Source: an uncultured Eubacterium sp. (GTDB taxonomy: Bacteria; Bacillota; Clostridia; Lachnospirales; Lachnospiraceae). From it: DNA of 64,000 bases. A model generated the notes under the pieces. The model did no database searches, was not told the origin of the DNA, and worked only from the letters and a program-made list of their open reading frames with translations. Shown here piece by piece: positions 1-8,545 of this stretch. The stretch is from positions 129,481-193,480 of the forward strand of contig CAJUTR010000004.1 of the NCBI GenBank assembly GCA_910589665.1, given 5' to 3'. Position 1 is the first letter of the stretch; every line of letters begins with the position of its first letter. The position numbers and the translations under genes are program-made.

Positions 1-1
1 G

Positions 2-562
2 ACGACCGCAACAAGGGAAGCGTACCTTACGTTTACCGTACCAGCTGATACAAAAACCATTCTGCTTGCTAAGTTTATCGTCACGTTCTTATGGACGATA
101 CTAACCTCGCTTTTATGGATCGCATCCTTCCTGATCTTGATCGAATGCATATCGGAAGGCCAGGTCGATCTCTGGTATTTCTTTTCCGAAAATAAAACCG
201 TCATTTGGCAGATCCTTACAATGGTCTTCGCCTTTGCCAATAACGTTTTGATGATATTCACCGCCATCAGTCTGAGCCAGCTCGTGCGTGACCACCGCGT
301 CATCGCTTCGATCGGTTTTTACGCGGCCATTTACACCGTCCAGCAGATCATAAACATTATCGCACTGATCCCGTTTATGATCAAGTCGATGAATCTCTTT
401 TCCGCGTTAGAAGCAGAGACGAACGAAGCAACCATGCAGGCTGAACTGATGAGCGAACAGCTGCCAGTTTACTTACTATCGATCGGTTTAAGTCTAGGCA
501 TGTCAGTCGCAATGTTCTTTTTGTCGAATTATATGTGGAAGAGGAAGTTGAATTTGTTGTAA
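2..562 (+). CDS. ABC-2-like membrane permease, 3' part (5' end outside window)
   Basis: The reading frame is open from the left edge of the window, so this is the C-terminal 186 residues of a longer protein. It begins with a stretch of the type EAYLTFTVPADT followed by a basic residue and hydrophobic segments, typical of the region before TM helices in ABC-2 type exporter permeases. At least four hydrophobic segments are visible, around residues 23-47, 65-85, 95-120 and 155-178. The C-terminus is short and basic (WKRKLNLL). The family call is inference from topology and the LTFTVPADTKTILLAKF-type motif. An ATPase partner would be expected upstream, outside the window. Substrate cannot be guessed. 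Confidence 0.6.
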   Translation, partial: TTATREAYLTFTVPADTKTILLAKFIVTFLWTILTSLLWIASFLILIECISEGQVDLWYFFSENKTVIWQILTMVFAFANNVLMIFTAISLSQLVRDHRVIASIGFYAAIYTVQQIINIIALIPFMIKSMNLFSALEAETNEATMQAELMSEQLPVYLLSIGLSLGMSVAMFFLSNYMWKRKLNLL

Positions 563-583
563 TGTGAATGTAGAAGAAGATCC

Positions 584-715
584 GCAGACTCCCGGCTTCT
601 GTTCCTGTTCGAACCCCCGCTCTCGCTTATAAATGCGTAGCGGTGCTAAGGCGACGCAGCCTAAGAACCGACGCATTTATCAGGGGTCTCACAGGAACAG
701 AAGCCGGGAGTTTGC
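584..715. repeat. Long imperfect hairpin element (REP/MITE-like)
   Basis: A 21-bp perfect inverted repeat (ACTCCCGGCTTCTGTTCCTGT, given here from its second base to its end: CTCCCGGCTTCTGTTCCTGT) lies at 588-608 and 691-711. It extends to 584/715 with one G-T pair. Inside it is a second inverted repeat, ATAAATGCGT at 629-638 and ACGCATTTAT at 671-680, which continues through CGGT/ACCG with a 2-base bulge and leaves an apical loop near 650-657. The whole folds as one cruciform-like rod in the gap between the permease and the 85-residue gene. No long T-run follows, so it is not a classic terminator. No second copy was noticed in this window. Confidence 0.75.
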
Positions 716-779
716 TGCTTTTCTACTAGGGAAGGGGGTGGATAGGGGGTCTCACTCTGATTCTTTGGTGGGGGGATAT

Positions 780-1037
780 TTAGTGATTTGATAATAGCAT
801 TTTTGCTCGTTCTTCTGGGGGGATTGAAGTGTTTTTTAGTATGTTGTACATCGTTTCAAAATCATCTGACTGTAAGTTCTTAGGTACATTTCTTTGGATC
901 AGATCAAAGACTCTGCTCAGTGCACCGAAATTTCCTTCATGAAATCCTAATGTCAACTTTTCACCGAATAGTGCGGTATTTATTGCATCGTAGGCATCGC
1001 AAATGTACACCAGGTCTGTCATATCCTGTTCGCTCAT
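780..1037 (-). CDS. Small hypothetical protein (85 aa)
   Basis: I do not recognise this protein. It is 85 residues, acidic, without signal peptide or membrane segment, and predicted mostly helical (MSEQDMTDLVYICDAYDAIN at the N-terminus). The C-terminal half reads like two short helices (DDFETMYNILK, PPEERAKMLL). The start at 1037 is chosen because GAAAGGAG lies 9 bases upstream. The longer frame to 1058 would place the start ahead of that site. It stands alone, divergent from nothing and between the hairpin element and the PBP gene. Upstream sequence is AT-rich and contains the palindrome GATAATTATC at 1081-1090. Cytoplasmic location is inferred. Confidence 0.6.
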   Translation of the reverse strand: MSEQDMTDLVYICDAYDAINTALFGEKLTLGFHEGNFGALSRVFDLIQRNVPKNLQSDDFETMYNILKNTSIPPEERAKMLLSNH

Positions 1038-1225
1038 AAAAAATTTCTCCTTTCTCACTCTCTTTGTAATAAGATTATTGGATAATTATCATTTCTTATA
1101 CATCTACATTAACAATAATTTCCTCTAATCCAGTAACGTTCCTAAAAAAATAGCGTATTTCATTTATATTTCAAAACATTCCTATGCCAGACCTTCGCAC
1201 AATACGAATACTACACCCACCCCCT

Positions 1226-2668
1226 TCACCAAATATACTCATCAAATATCTTCCGCGCGATCGGCACTGCATAAGCGCTCCCCGTCCCAGCTCCTTCCAC
1301 CACGATACTGACGGCCAGGCTCTTATCCCCTTTCTGCGCATAGCCGACAAACCACGCATGGGAATTGGTGGATCCCTCTTTGAACTGAGCAGAACCGGTC
1401 TTTCCGCCAGCGCGGTAGTTCGTTGAGCCAAGAGCGGTAGCGGTCCCGCTTTCTACGGTTTCCCTCATATAGCGTTTTAACAGCTTTGCCTCCTGTTCGG
1501 TAAGAGGCGTGGCCGCCGGTTGGGGATCAAAGTGTTTGATCTCGTTTTCTGACGTGTCCTCGATGCGGTCTACGAAATAAGGTTTCATCAGGGTTCCGCC
1601 GTTAACGGCGGCGGCCACGAGCAGGATATTTTGCAGCGGCGTTGTCAGCGTCGTTCCCTGTCCGATCGCCATCTGCATGATATCTCCGGTTCCTTCCGCC
1701 CCTGACGCCTGGAACGCCGCGCTCTTTTGCTCCAGCTTGTCGATCGGCAGCGGCTTATTATAATAGAAGGAATCGCAGAGGCTCGTCCACTTTGCCGCGT
1801 CAAGCCCAGCGCCGATCTGGGCAAAAGCAGCGTTACAGGACTTGGCAAAGGCGCGCGAAAGTCCGATCTTGCCGTGGACTTCATTTCCGTAGCACTTGAT
1901 CGCGTCTTTGCCTTTCCCGATCTTTCCTTTGCATGTGTATTGAAAGGAATCGTAATTTTCATTTTCTCTTATATATTCCAATAATGTGTACAGTTTAAAT
2001 GTGGAGCCGGGCGGGTACAATCCCTGCGTCGCCCGGTTGTAAAGCGGTGAGCTGTCCTCGGATTCATCGATCAGCTTCTCCCACATGAAATCGATCGTAT
2101 TCGGATTATAGGTCGGCTTTGACACCATCGCCAGTATCTTGCCGGTCTCTGGTTCCATCACGACGACCGCCCCGCGGTGGCTGCCAAGTGCGTCGCTCGC
2201 GATCTGGGAAAGTTTTACATTCAGAGTCGTCACGACGTTATTGCCTGGGTTTTTCTCGCCCTTGAACTCATTGAGGATGCCCGTCATCGGATGAACTGCC
2301 GTCGTGAGCATCGTATAACCCTCGGATGCTTCCAAGCCTGTCCTGCCCTGAGACGTGCGGCCGACCGTGTGGGCGAACAGCCCGCTGTACGGATAGCGCC
2401 GTGTCTCCTTACCGTCGTCGTCCGTCACCGTCTCCGCCAGCACCTTCCCGCGGTCAGAAAGGATACTCCCTTTTTTGACCCGCTCGGCTAAAAGATCCTG
2501 GCGCTTATTTTGCGGATTATTCAAAATAAGATCCGTATCACCGGACAAAAACCAGATCACATACCCAGCCATCAGTACAAAAAGGAGCATGAACAGATAG
2601 GTCACTGTCGCCATTTCCCAGTTCATCTGTCTGCTCCGCCTGAGTTCCGCTTTCGGCCCATCCTCCAT
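1226..2668 (-). CDS. Class B penicillin-binding protein, PbpA/FtsI-like transpeptidase
   Basis: This is a peptidoglycan D,D-transpeptidase anchored in the membrane by one N-terminal helix (TYLFMLLFVLMAGYVIWFL). The three active-site motifs are present in order: STFK near residue 222 (catalytic Ser), SCN near 277 and KTGS near 422. The N-terminal part corresponds to the short dimerisation region of PbpA-type proteins. At 480 residues it is a normal length for a RodA/FtsW-paired PbpA and much shorter than FtsI with extra domains. The frame is open up to 2785, but that would overlap the upstream SEDS gene by 98 bp. I take the ATG at 2668, 19 bp after the SEDS stop. A start at 2626 with GGCGGAG upstream is possible. 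It is the last gene of the zapA-U32-SEDS-PBP run. Confidence 0.9.
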   Translation of the reverse strand: MEDGPKAELRRSRQMNWEMATVTYLFMLLFVLMAGYVIWFLSGDTDLILNNPQNKRQDLLAERVKKGSILSDRGKVLAETVTDDDGKETRRYPYSGLFAHTVGRTSQGRTGLEASEGYTMLTTAVHPMTGILNEFKGEKNPGNNVVTTLNVKLSQIASDALGSHRGAVVVMEPETGKILAMVSKPTYNPNTIDFMWEKLIDESEDSSPLYNRATQGLYPPGSTFKLYTLLEYIRENENYDSFQYTCKGKIGKGKDAIKCYGNEVHGKIGLSRAFAKSCNAAFAQIGAGLDAAKWTSLCDSFYYNKPLPIDKLEQKSAAFQASGAEGTGDIMQMAIGQGTTLTTPLQNILLVAAAVNGGTLMKPYFVDRIEDTSENEIKHFDPQPAATPLTEQEAKLLKRYMRETVESGTATALGSTNYRAGGKTGSAQFKEGSTNSHAWFVGYAQKGDKSLAVSIVVEGAGTGSAYAVPIARKIFDEYIW

Positions 2669-2687
2669 CCTGTCACGCTGCCTGTTC

Positions 2688-4073
2688 TCAAGCCTTTTCC
2701 GTATCCCTCTTTCGATTCTTTTTCTTCCTTTCCTTTCTTCCTCCCCTTTGTTCGTCTTCCCCATTATCTTCCACCTCTCTTCCATTCAGCACATACATTC
2801 CCTGGATGATACTGAATATAATGATCGTTGTCATAATCGAACTTCCGCCATAACTGATAAGCGGAAGCGTCACGCCAGTCGAAGGGATGAATTTCGTCAC
2901 GCCGCCGACGCACAAAAACACCTGAAAGATAAAGACAACGCTCAGACCAAATGCGGTCAGCTTATAAAACTGTTTTTTCATTTTCATTGCAATATTGACA
3001 AACATGATGTAGCTGCTCAGATACACCATGATGAGACAGATGGCAAACACGCCGCCCAGTTCTTCCGAAATGGCGGCAAAAATAAAATCACTCTCGACGA
3101 CGGGGACGCTGCTAGGGAGTCCTTTGCCTAGTCCCATACCGATAAAACCGCCGGTTCCGATGGCGAACAGCGATCTGGCGACCTGATACCCCTCATTTTG
3201 GATCGTTCCCCATGGGTCCTGCCAGGCGTACACACGAGTTCTCACATGCGCAAACAGGCGGTACGCCGTAACCGCAGCGATTGCGCCGCCGGCGAGGCCC
3301 GCCCCTAGATAGGCAACGTTCATCGTGGCGACGTAAAGCACCATGATATAGGTAATAAAATAAATGAGCGCCGCTCCCAGATCCTTTTCCACCACGAGGA
3401 TAACGACATGGACTGCCGCCGCACATGTAATGAGCGCAACATTTTTAAATTTGGTGCTTTTAGCCAACAAAGACGACATAAAAAACACGTAAAATATTTT
3501 CACAAATTCGGAGGGCTGGACGGTAATCCCTGCGAGACGGATCCAGTTGCGAGAACCGTACTTTTCCACGCCGATAACAAAGACGAGAAGAAGAAACAAA
3601 ACACCGGCGATCGCATACTGCCATCCGAGACGCTCCCAGATCGTAAATTTTTCGATCACGAGGGGAACAAACAGGCACACGACCATCGCGGCAGCCGCCA
3701 GAATGATCTGATGAACCGCGTAGTCGGAAGAAAGCCGTCCCAGCATAACAAACCCGACCATCATGCACATCATCATATTATTTAGTACGAGTTTGGAAAG
3801 TCCTTTATAGCACGCCTGGTATACTTTGATAAACACAAAATAGAAAACAAGTTCTGCCGCCCACAAGAGCACGTACGAAAACGTCATGTTTTCCATGATG
3901 AGAAGCGCGCTCATGACTGTATGAAGAAGCACGGTCAACGTCCGCTGTACCGCAAATACCCGGTTTTGCCGCTCCTTATTTTTTCCCACAAACGCACGGA
4001 ATGAATAAAATGTATACAATCCAAAGATGAGGATGATGACATACCGCGCGATTTCTACGATAAACAGTTCCAT
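2688..4073 (-). CDS. SEDS-family peptidoglycan polymerase (FtsW/RodA/SpoVE)
   Basis: A polytopic membrane protein of 461 residues that polymerises lipid II into glycan strands in partnership with a class B PBP. Visible family signatures are QPSEFVKIFYVFF, the VVESDFIFAAISEELG segment and the C-terminal STGVTLPLISYGGSS motif. About ten hydrophobic helices can be counted. The N-terminus carries an extra basic loop (GKNKERQNR) and the C-terminus ends in a very charged cytoplasmic tail rich in Glu, Arg and Lys. The gene overlaps the U32 peptidase by 19 bp and is followed after 19 bp by its PBP, so the two probably form one translated unit. Whether it serves division or elongation is not decidable from sequence. 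Co-location with zapA suggests division. Confidence 0.93.
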   Translation of the reverse strand: MELFIVEIARYVIILIFGLYTFYSFRAFVGKNKERQNRVFAVQRTLTVLLHTVMSALLIMENMTFSYVLLWAAELVFYFVFIKVYQACYKGLSKLVLNNMMMCMMVGFVMLGRLSSDYAVHQIILAAAAMVVCLFVPLVIEKFTIWERLGWQYAIAGVLFLLLVFVIGVEKYGSRNWIRLAGITVQPSEFVKIFYVFFMSSLLAKSTKFKNVALITCAAAVHVVILVVEKDLGAALIYFITYIMVLYVATMNVAYLGAGLAGGAIAAVTAYRLFAHVRTRVYAWQDPWGTIQNEGYQVARSLFAIGTGGFIGMGLGKGLPSSVPVVESDFIFAAISEELGGVFAICLIMVYLSSYIMFVNIAMKMKKQFYKLTAFGLSVVFIFQVFLCVGGVTKFIPSTGVTLPLISYGGSSIMTTIIIFSIIQGMYVLNGREVEDNGEDEQRGGRKERKKKNRKRDTEKA

Positions 4074-6355
4074 TGCCCCAAAACCTTTCTCACCTCGGAG
4101 GCATCTTCAAAAGAGAAGGCGATCTCCGGGATGTCCTGCCGCTGCCTGCCTGACGGCTCATGCCAGGATGGCATTTTCTCATATATCTCATTGTAACAAT
4201 AATGACAGTAATTTACTACCAAAAATTCATCATTCTTTGGAGTGCAGATCGTGTTCTGGCTCTGATCCCACTCCGCGAGACGGCATCCGCCAAGTTCCCT
4301 CTTCACACAGCCCTCGGTCATCATAACAGCCGTTCTCCCGTAAGCCATGTAAATGTTCCCGCTGATGCCAAAATCACGGTATACGCGCTCCGTCCGACGA
4401 TTCCACACATACAGTCCCTCACCTGCCAGGATCTCCCAGTCCCCGGTTCCAGACATCCGCGAAAGAACGGGCAGCGCATCCATAGAATGAACGACCACGC
4501 CCGCGCAGTTCCCGGCCGCCAGTTCTGTTCCATACCGCTCCCACCACGTCAAAAACCGTTCGGTATTCTTTTCCCGCAGCACGGCGGGCAGCGAAATGTA
4601 ATATGATAGATCGCCGGTCTCCTTACTTATGTGTTCCCACATATCCGGCGCAAATCCATCCAGCTTCAAATGAAATCGCGCGCGGGCCGCCGTTACGTCT
4701 GCGCAGGAACGAACCGCCCGGATCTGCTCGAGATCCGTCACGCGGATCAACGTAAAGTCCGCATGCGGACTCTCCTCCTTGGGACTGAGACGCTTACGCT
4801 TTGCCGGCTGCCCGTTTCCTTTTTTCTCCGTCCGCTCTTCTTTTATCCGATGAAATCCATTACAGATGCACGCGCGAAGCCGCTCAAATCCTTCCCGGCG
4901 CAGCGCCGCGATGCTCCCCAGCGGAATAAAAACGCCGTCTGGAACATGCACGTCGAGCGTCTCAAACGCAAACTCACTGCTGCCCGTCTTGTTCAGCCTC
5001 TTTTTAATATCCTCCGCGCTGACCGGCCGGCCCTCTGCCCGCTCGGCACATGCACCTGACACTTCGCATATGAACTCCCGGAACGCAAGCGAAAACGTCA
5101 CCGGCCGGCCACACTCTGCCGTAAACGATCCCTTGATCTTTCTCTGGCTGTTTTTCTTTCCATCTTCGATGAGATCTGAAATCTGCTGCAGCAGCTTATT
5201 ATTCCTGGTCCGGTACACCTTCTGTCCGACGCGCAGCGCGCTTCCTTTCCGATAGCGCGCTGTCACGAAAGAGGACACATCCGCCCCCTCTTTCACCGTA
5301 TACTCGTAAACAGCCTGTCCCCGCGGATCCCGGAATTCCAGTACATCCTGCGCATGTGTCCGCTCAGTCAGCCGGTACTCGACCGCGCGGCCCGTTACGT
5401 TCACGACCTCCCCGACGCAGACGCCAAAATGCCCGTTCCGGCTCGTATCGATCATGTGTTTTTTTGACGGTTCAAACAGATACCCCTGGCAAAAACCACC
5501 CCGGTTATAAATGTCTGCCAGACGCCTCACATCCCGCCTGACTTCGGCATCTGTCTTCGGCACACCGGCGAGATACGCATCGGCGTAAAGCCGGTATAAA
5601 TAGGAGGTAAACGCCGCATAGGCCGGTTTTTTCATCCGCCCCTCAATCTTAAACGAATCGGCTCCCGCTTCGATCAACTCCCCGACGCGCCCGAGTGTGC
5701 ACATATCTTTGGGACTTAATATATACCCCCCATCCCTTCCATTAACCGTATAGGGAAGACGACACGGCTGTGCGCACATGCCCCGGTTCCCGCTCCGTCC
5801 TCCGATCACCTGGCTCATCTGGCACTGCCCGGAATAGCAGTAACAGAGCGCTCCATGAACAAATACTTCCAGCTCAAGATCGGTCTGCTTCCTCATGGAA
5901 GCAATTTCATCAATCGACAATTCCCGCGCTGGCACGACCCTTGTGACGCCATACGGTTTCCATTGATCGGCCCCCGCGCCGGATACGATCGTCATCTGGG
6001 TACTGGCGTGAATGTCCAGTCCTGGAAAATTCTCCCTGATAAAATCCATTACGCCGAGATCCTGAACGATCACGGCATCTAACCCCGCTTCATACAGCGG
6101 GGCGATCTGGGCATAAAGACTACCCTCCAGCTCGTCCTCAGTCAGAAGGGTATTGACAGTAAGATATATTTTTTTATCTTGGAGATGCGCAACATCCAAA
6201 ATACCGCATAACTCCTCCACCGTGGGATTGTCCGCAAACGCCCTGGCGGAAAAACGGTCCGTCCCGGTATAAACAGCGTCAGCACCGCTGTAAACGGCCG
6301 CGTAGATCGCTTCCTTTGACCCGCCCGGCGCAAGAATTTCAATCTTCTTCATCAT
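4055..6355 (-). CDS. Peptidase U32 family protein (collagenase-like/RlhA-type) with DUF3656-like domain
   Basis: The N-terminus (ILAPGGSKEAIYAAVYSGAD) and the cysteine-rich signature GALCYCYSGQCQMS followed by GNRGMCAQPCRLPY identify the U32 family. Members were named as peptidases, but the E. coli relative RlhA takes part in hydroxylation of 23S rRNA, so function here is open. At 766 residues it is the long form. After the U32 core (about 1-300) comes a DUF3656-like middle region and a C-terminal part with further cysteines (VKRELGG..., VNYCHYCYNEIYEKMP). The four cysteines of the core could hold an iron-sulphur cluster. Its stop overlaps the SEDS gene and it starts 3 bp after zapA, so translation is probably coupled. 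Confidence 0.9.
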   Translation of the reverse strand: MMKKIEILAPGGSKEAIYAAVYSGADAVYTGTDRFSARAFADNPTVEELCGILDVAHLQDKKIYLTVNTLLTEDELEGSLYAQIAPLYEAGLDAVIVQDLGVMDFIRENFPGLDIHASTQMTIVSGAGADQWKPYGVTRVVPARELSIDEIASMRKQTDLELEVFVHGALCYCYSGQCQMSQVIGGRSGNRGMCAQPCRLPYTVNGRDGGYILSPKDMCTLGRVGELIEAGADSFKIEGRMKKPAYAAFTSYLYRLYADAYLAGVPKTDAEVRRDVRRLADIYNRGGFCQGYLFEPSKKHMIDTSRNGHFGVCVGEVVNVTGRAVEYRLTERTHAQDVLEFRDPRGQAVYEYTVKEGADVSSFVTARYRKGSALRVGQKVYRTRNNKLLQQISDLIEDGKKNSQRKIKGSFTAECGRPVTFSLAFREFICEVSGACAERAEGRPVSAEDIKKRLNKTGSSEFAFETLDVHVPDGVFIPLGSIAALRREGFERLRACICNGFHRIKEERTEKKGNGQPAKRKRLSPKEESPHADFTLIRVTDLEQIRAVRSCADVTAARARFHLKLDGFAPDMWEHISKETGDLSYYISLPAVLREKNTERFLTWWERYGTELAAGNCAGVVVHSMDALPVLSRMSGTGDWEILAGEGLYVWNRRTERVYRDFGISGNIYMAYGRTAVMMTEGCVKRELGGCRLAEWDQSQNTICTPKNDEFLVVNYCHYCYNEIYEKMPSWHEPSGRQRQDIPEIAFSFEDASEVRKVLGQWNCLS

Positions 6356-6357
6356 GA

Positions 6358-6846
6358 TTATTTTTTCCGTCTGTTCTTAGACTCCAGGTCTGAAATACGT
6401 TTCTGCGCCTCCGCCAGTTGTTCTTCCAGCGATGCGACCTTAGTCGTATTATCCTCATTTTTTACATTCAATTCCACTATTTTCTTTTCGGCATCATCCA
6501 ACTGCCCCTTCAGCTCGGCCTTGCGGTTGACGACATCGTCCGATTTGCTCTGGACTTCCAAAACCTCATGCTTCATATCCAAAACCATCTGATCCTTGCG
6601 TTCGTTGTCACGCACGAGCGACTCCATTTCCTTCTTCAGCTTAAAATAATCATCCGCAATGTTGATCGCCAGAAGAATGTTGCGCAGATCAAGATCGAGG
6701 CTGTAATAGTAATCCTGTTGTTTAAACTCAGCGTATTTGCCATTTATGTATGTCGCCACTTTCTGCAAATAATCTTCACTCTCAAACCCGCATATCGTAT
6801 AGCGTTTTCCATTTATGAGCACTTCCACGTCATGTTTACGTTCCAT
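6358..6846 (-). CDS. zapA: Cell division protein ZapA
   Basis: ZapA binds FtsZ and cross-links its filaments at midcell. The globular domain is residues 1-75, with the typical VEVLINGKRYTICGFESEDY start and the LDLRNILLAINIADDYFKLK segment. The rest to residue 162 is one long charged coiled coil ending in basic residues (SKNRRKK). Usual ZapA proteins are about 90-110 residues, so the extended coiled coil is a feature of this clostridial form. It precedes the U32 gene by 2 bp. The upstream gap (6847-6916) shows no convincing promoter, so transcription may come from the HAD gene upstream. Confidence 0.9.
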   Translation of the reverse strand: MERKHDVEVLINGKRYTICGFESEDYLQKVATYINGKYAEFKQQDYYYSLDLDLRNILLAINIADDYFKLKKEMESLVRDNERKDQMVLDMKHEVLEVQSKSDDVVNRKAELKGQLDDAEKKIVELNVKNEDNTTKVASLEEQLAEAQKRISDLESKNRRKK

Positions 6847-6916
6847 CTTTTATCCCCGTTCCTTTTATCATCTGCTGACTGCTTACTACTCGTTACTGAC
6901 TTAATCTGCCCTCATT

Positions 6917-7579
6917 TTACATGAAATTTCGCGTTCCGTCAAGAAGCAGCTCCTCAAATCCGCGGATGGCAACGTCCGCATCCCGCACAATATCGGCCCA
7001 CGAATAAGCCGATTTGTCCTCGTACACGCCGACCGTATAAAAGCCGCCCTCTTTCGCCGCCAGGATACCCTGATGGATATCTTCAAATACGACACATTCC
7101 TCAGGCACACATCCGATCTTTTCGGCTGCTCTTATGTATATATCGGGAAATCCTTTGCCCCGCGCAACCTCTTTCGTCTCGGTAAACGCCTGGAAATAAT
7201 CGTAAATCCCATTTCGTTTCAAACACATTTCAAACAGTGACGCATAAGAAGCCGTCGCCACGCCGAGCCGGATACCATCCCGCTTCAACTGCTCCAGAAG
7301 CTCCCTGACATACGGCTTGATCGCAACCTCTTCATGATATGTTCTGGCCGCCATGTCATTCCATTCGCGAATGATGTCTTCTTCCTGTTCCTCAAGCCGG
7401 AACCGTTCGATCGTATACCTCGCCGTCTCCCGGAATCCCATAGCCGCGATCGCTTTCTGATAATCCAGCGGCACCTCAAATCCCCGGCTGCCGAGAAAAT
7501 CGGTATCGACCTTATCCCACACCCACATCGAATCCAGCAGCGTCCCATCCAGGTCAAAAATAGCTCCTTTGATCTTCAT
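6917..7579 (-). CDS. HAD-superfamily phosphatase, beta-phosphoglucomutase-like
   Basis: A cytoplasmic HAD hydrolase of subfamily IA, 220 residues. Motif I is FDLDGTLLDS near the N-terminus (first Asp is the nucleophile). Motif II lies in GVATASYAS, and the acidic motif is VFEDIHQGILAA, followed by GGFYTVGVYED. The alpha-helical cap sits between motif I and II, as in beta-phosphoglucomutase and phosphoglycolate phosphatase. The substrate is not predictable. The start at 7579 (MKIKGAIFD) is chosen because GAGG lies 7 bases upstream; the frame to 7609 has no ribosome binding site. It lies between the SGNH esterase and zapA on the same strand. Confidence 0.87.
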   Translation of the reverse strand: MKIKGAIFDLDGTLLDSMWVWDKVDTDFLGSRGFEVPLDYQKAIAAMGFRETARYTIERFRLEEQEEDIIREWNDMAARTYHEEVAIKPYVRELLEQLKRDGIRLGVATASYASLFEMCLKRNGIYDYFQAFTETKEVARGKGFPDIYIRAAEKIGCVPEECVVFEDIHQGILAAKEGGFYTVGVYEDKSAYSWADIVRDADVAIRGFEELLLDGTRNFM

Positions 7580-7621
7580 TTTCATTCCTCGTTTCCATCT
7601 TTCATACACACGGTCCGCCTC

Positions 7622-8461
7622 TCACGGGGACTTTTGTAACGACAGTTTCGGTATGATCTCATCCGCGATCCTTTTATGCCCCTCCCGATTCGGATGAGGA
7701 TCGATCTCTTTCCATGAAATAACCATATTGATCAATTTTTCATCCGCCTGTTCAAAGGCCTGCTTCACGTCCACCAGTTCATATCCCTCATCCCGTTTCT
7801 CTACATCCCCGCTGTTCATAGAATGGAACACGCTCTGCACTTCTTCGGATACGAACCCTTCATTCATCTTTACGATATATGTTTCCGCCATCTCATCGAT
7901 CTGTTCGGAAAGGTCGAATGAAATATCGTTGCACGGATTGTAAATATTATTGACAAAAAGCTGTGCCTGAGGCGCCTGTCTGTGGATCATGTCTATGATC
8001 TGCGGGATGTTCTTCTGAAACCGTTCACAGGCTTTCGTGAAAATCTCGTCTCCGTGTTCCTCAAACTCCTGAAAATCCATATCTGCCGACAAATACTGCA
8101 AAAGATCGTTCGATCCGATCGAGAGTGTGATCAGATCCGCCCGGCAGATCTCCTCCCTATACTTCTCATACTGGTCATTGTTTTTATTTGTAAGTATATC
8201 CAAAAGCTGCTCGCTCCGCAAACCGTTTTTCCCCAAATTTGTCAGTCTCACCGCGCCATACTGTTGTTCCAAAAAACGCGCTACCCGTCCGACATAGGAT
8301 TCCGTATCAACATCATCCAGGCCGTATCCTTTCGCAATGCTGTCTCCCAGCGCTACGTAATGGATGATCTTATGTTCATAATCACCCGATTTCGTCTCCG
8401 TTCCCGGTAGAAAGACGATAAAAACGAGAGCGACGATAAAAAATACCCTGACTATTTTCAT
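7622..8461 (-). CDS. Secreted or membrane-anchored SGNH/GDSL-family hydrolase
   Basis: An esterase or lipase-like enzyme of the SGNH fold, 279 residues, exported by an N-terminal hydrophobic segment (VRVFFIVALVFIVFLPG). Block I is VALGDSIAKGYG (catalytic Ser in GDS), block III is SIGSNDLL, and block V is DPHPNREGH with the catalytic Asp and His. The acyl substrate is unknown; in this position cell-wall or exopolysaccharide deacylation is plausible but only inferred. The start at 8461 has GGAGG with 6-base spacing, and the frame to 8476 lacks one. A possible -35 TTGACA lies upstream near 8544-8549 in the 3' end of the preceding gene. Confidence 0.88.
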   Translation of the reverse strand: MKIVRVFFIVALVFIVFLPGTETKSGDYEHKIIHYVALGDSIAKGYGLDDVDTESYVGRVARFLEQQYGAVRLTNLGKNGLRSEQLLDILTNKNNDQYEKYREEICRADLITLSIGSNDLLQYLSADMDFQEFEEHGDEIFTKACERFQKNIPQIIDMIHRQAPQAQLFVNNIYNPCNDISFDLSEQIDEMAETYIVKMNEGFVSEEVQSVFHSMNSGDVEKRDEGYELVDVKQAFEQADEKLINMVISWKEIDPHPNREGHKRIADEIIPKLSLQKSP

Positions 8462-8545
8462 GGCAGACCTCCACAAGACATTTTCCTGTAGTAGTCTGTC
8501 CCATACAAATACAATTATTCTTTTATCATGGGGTTGAAAGAATTG

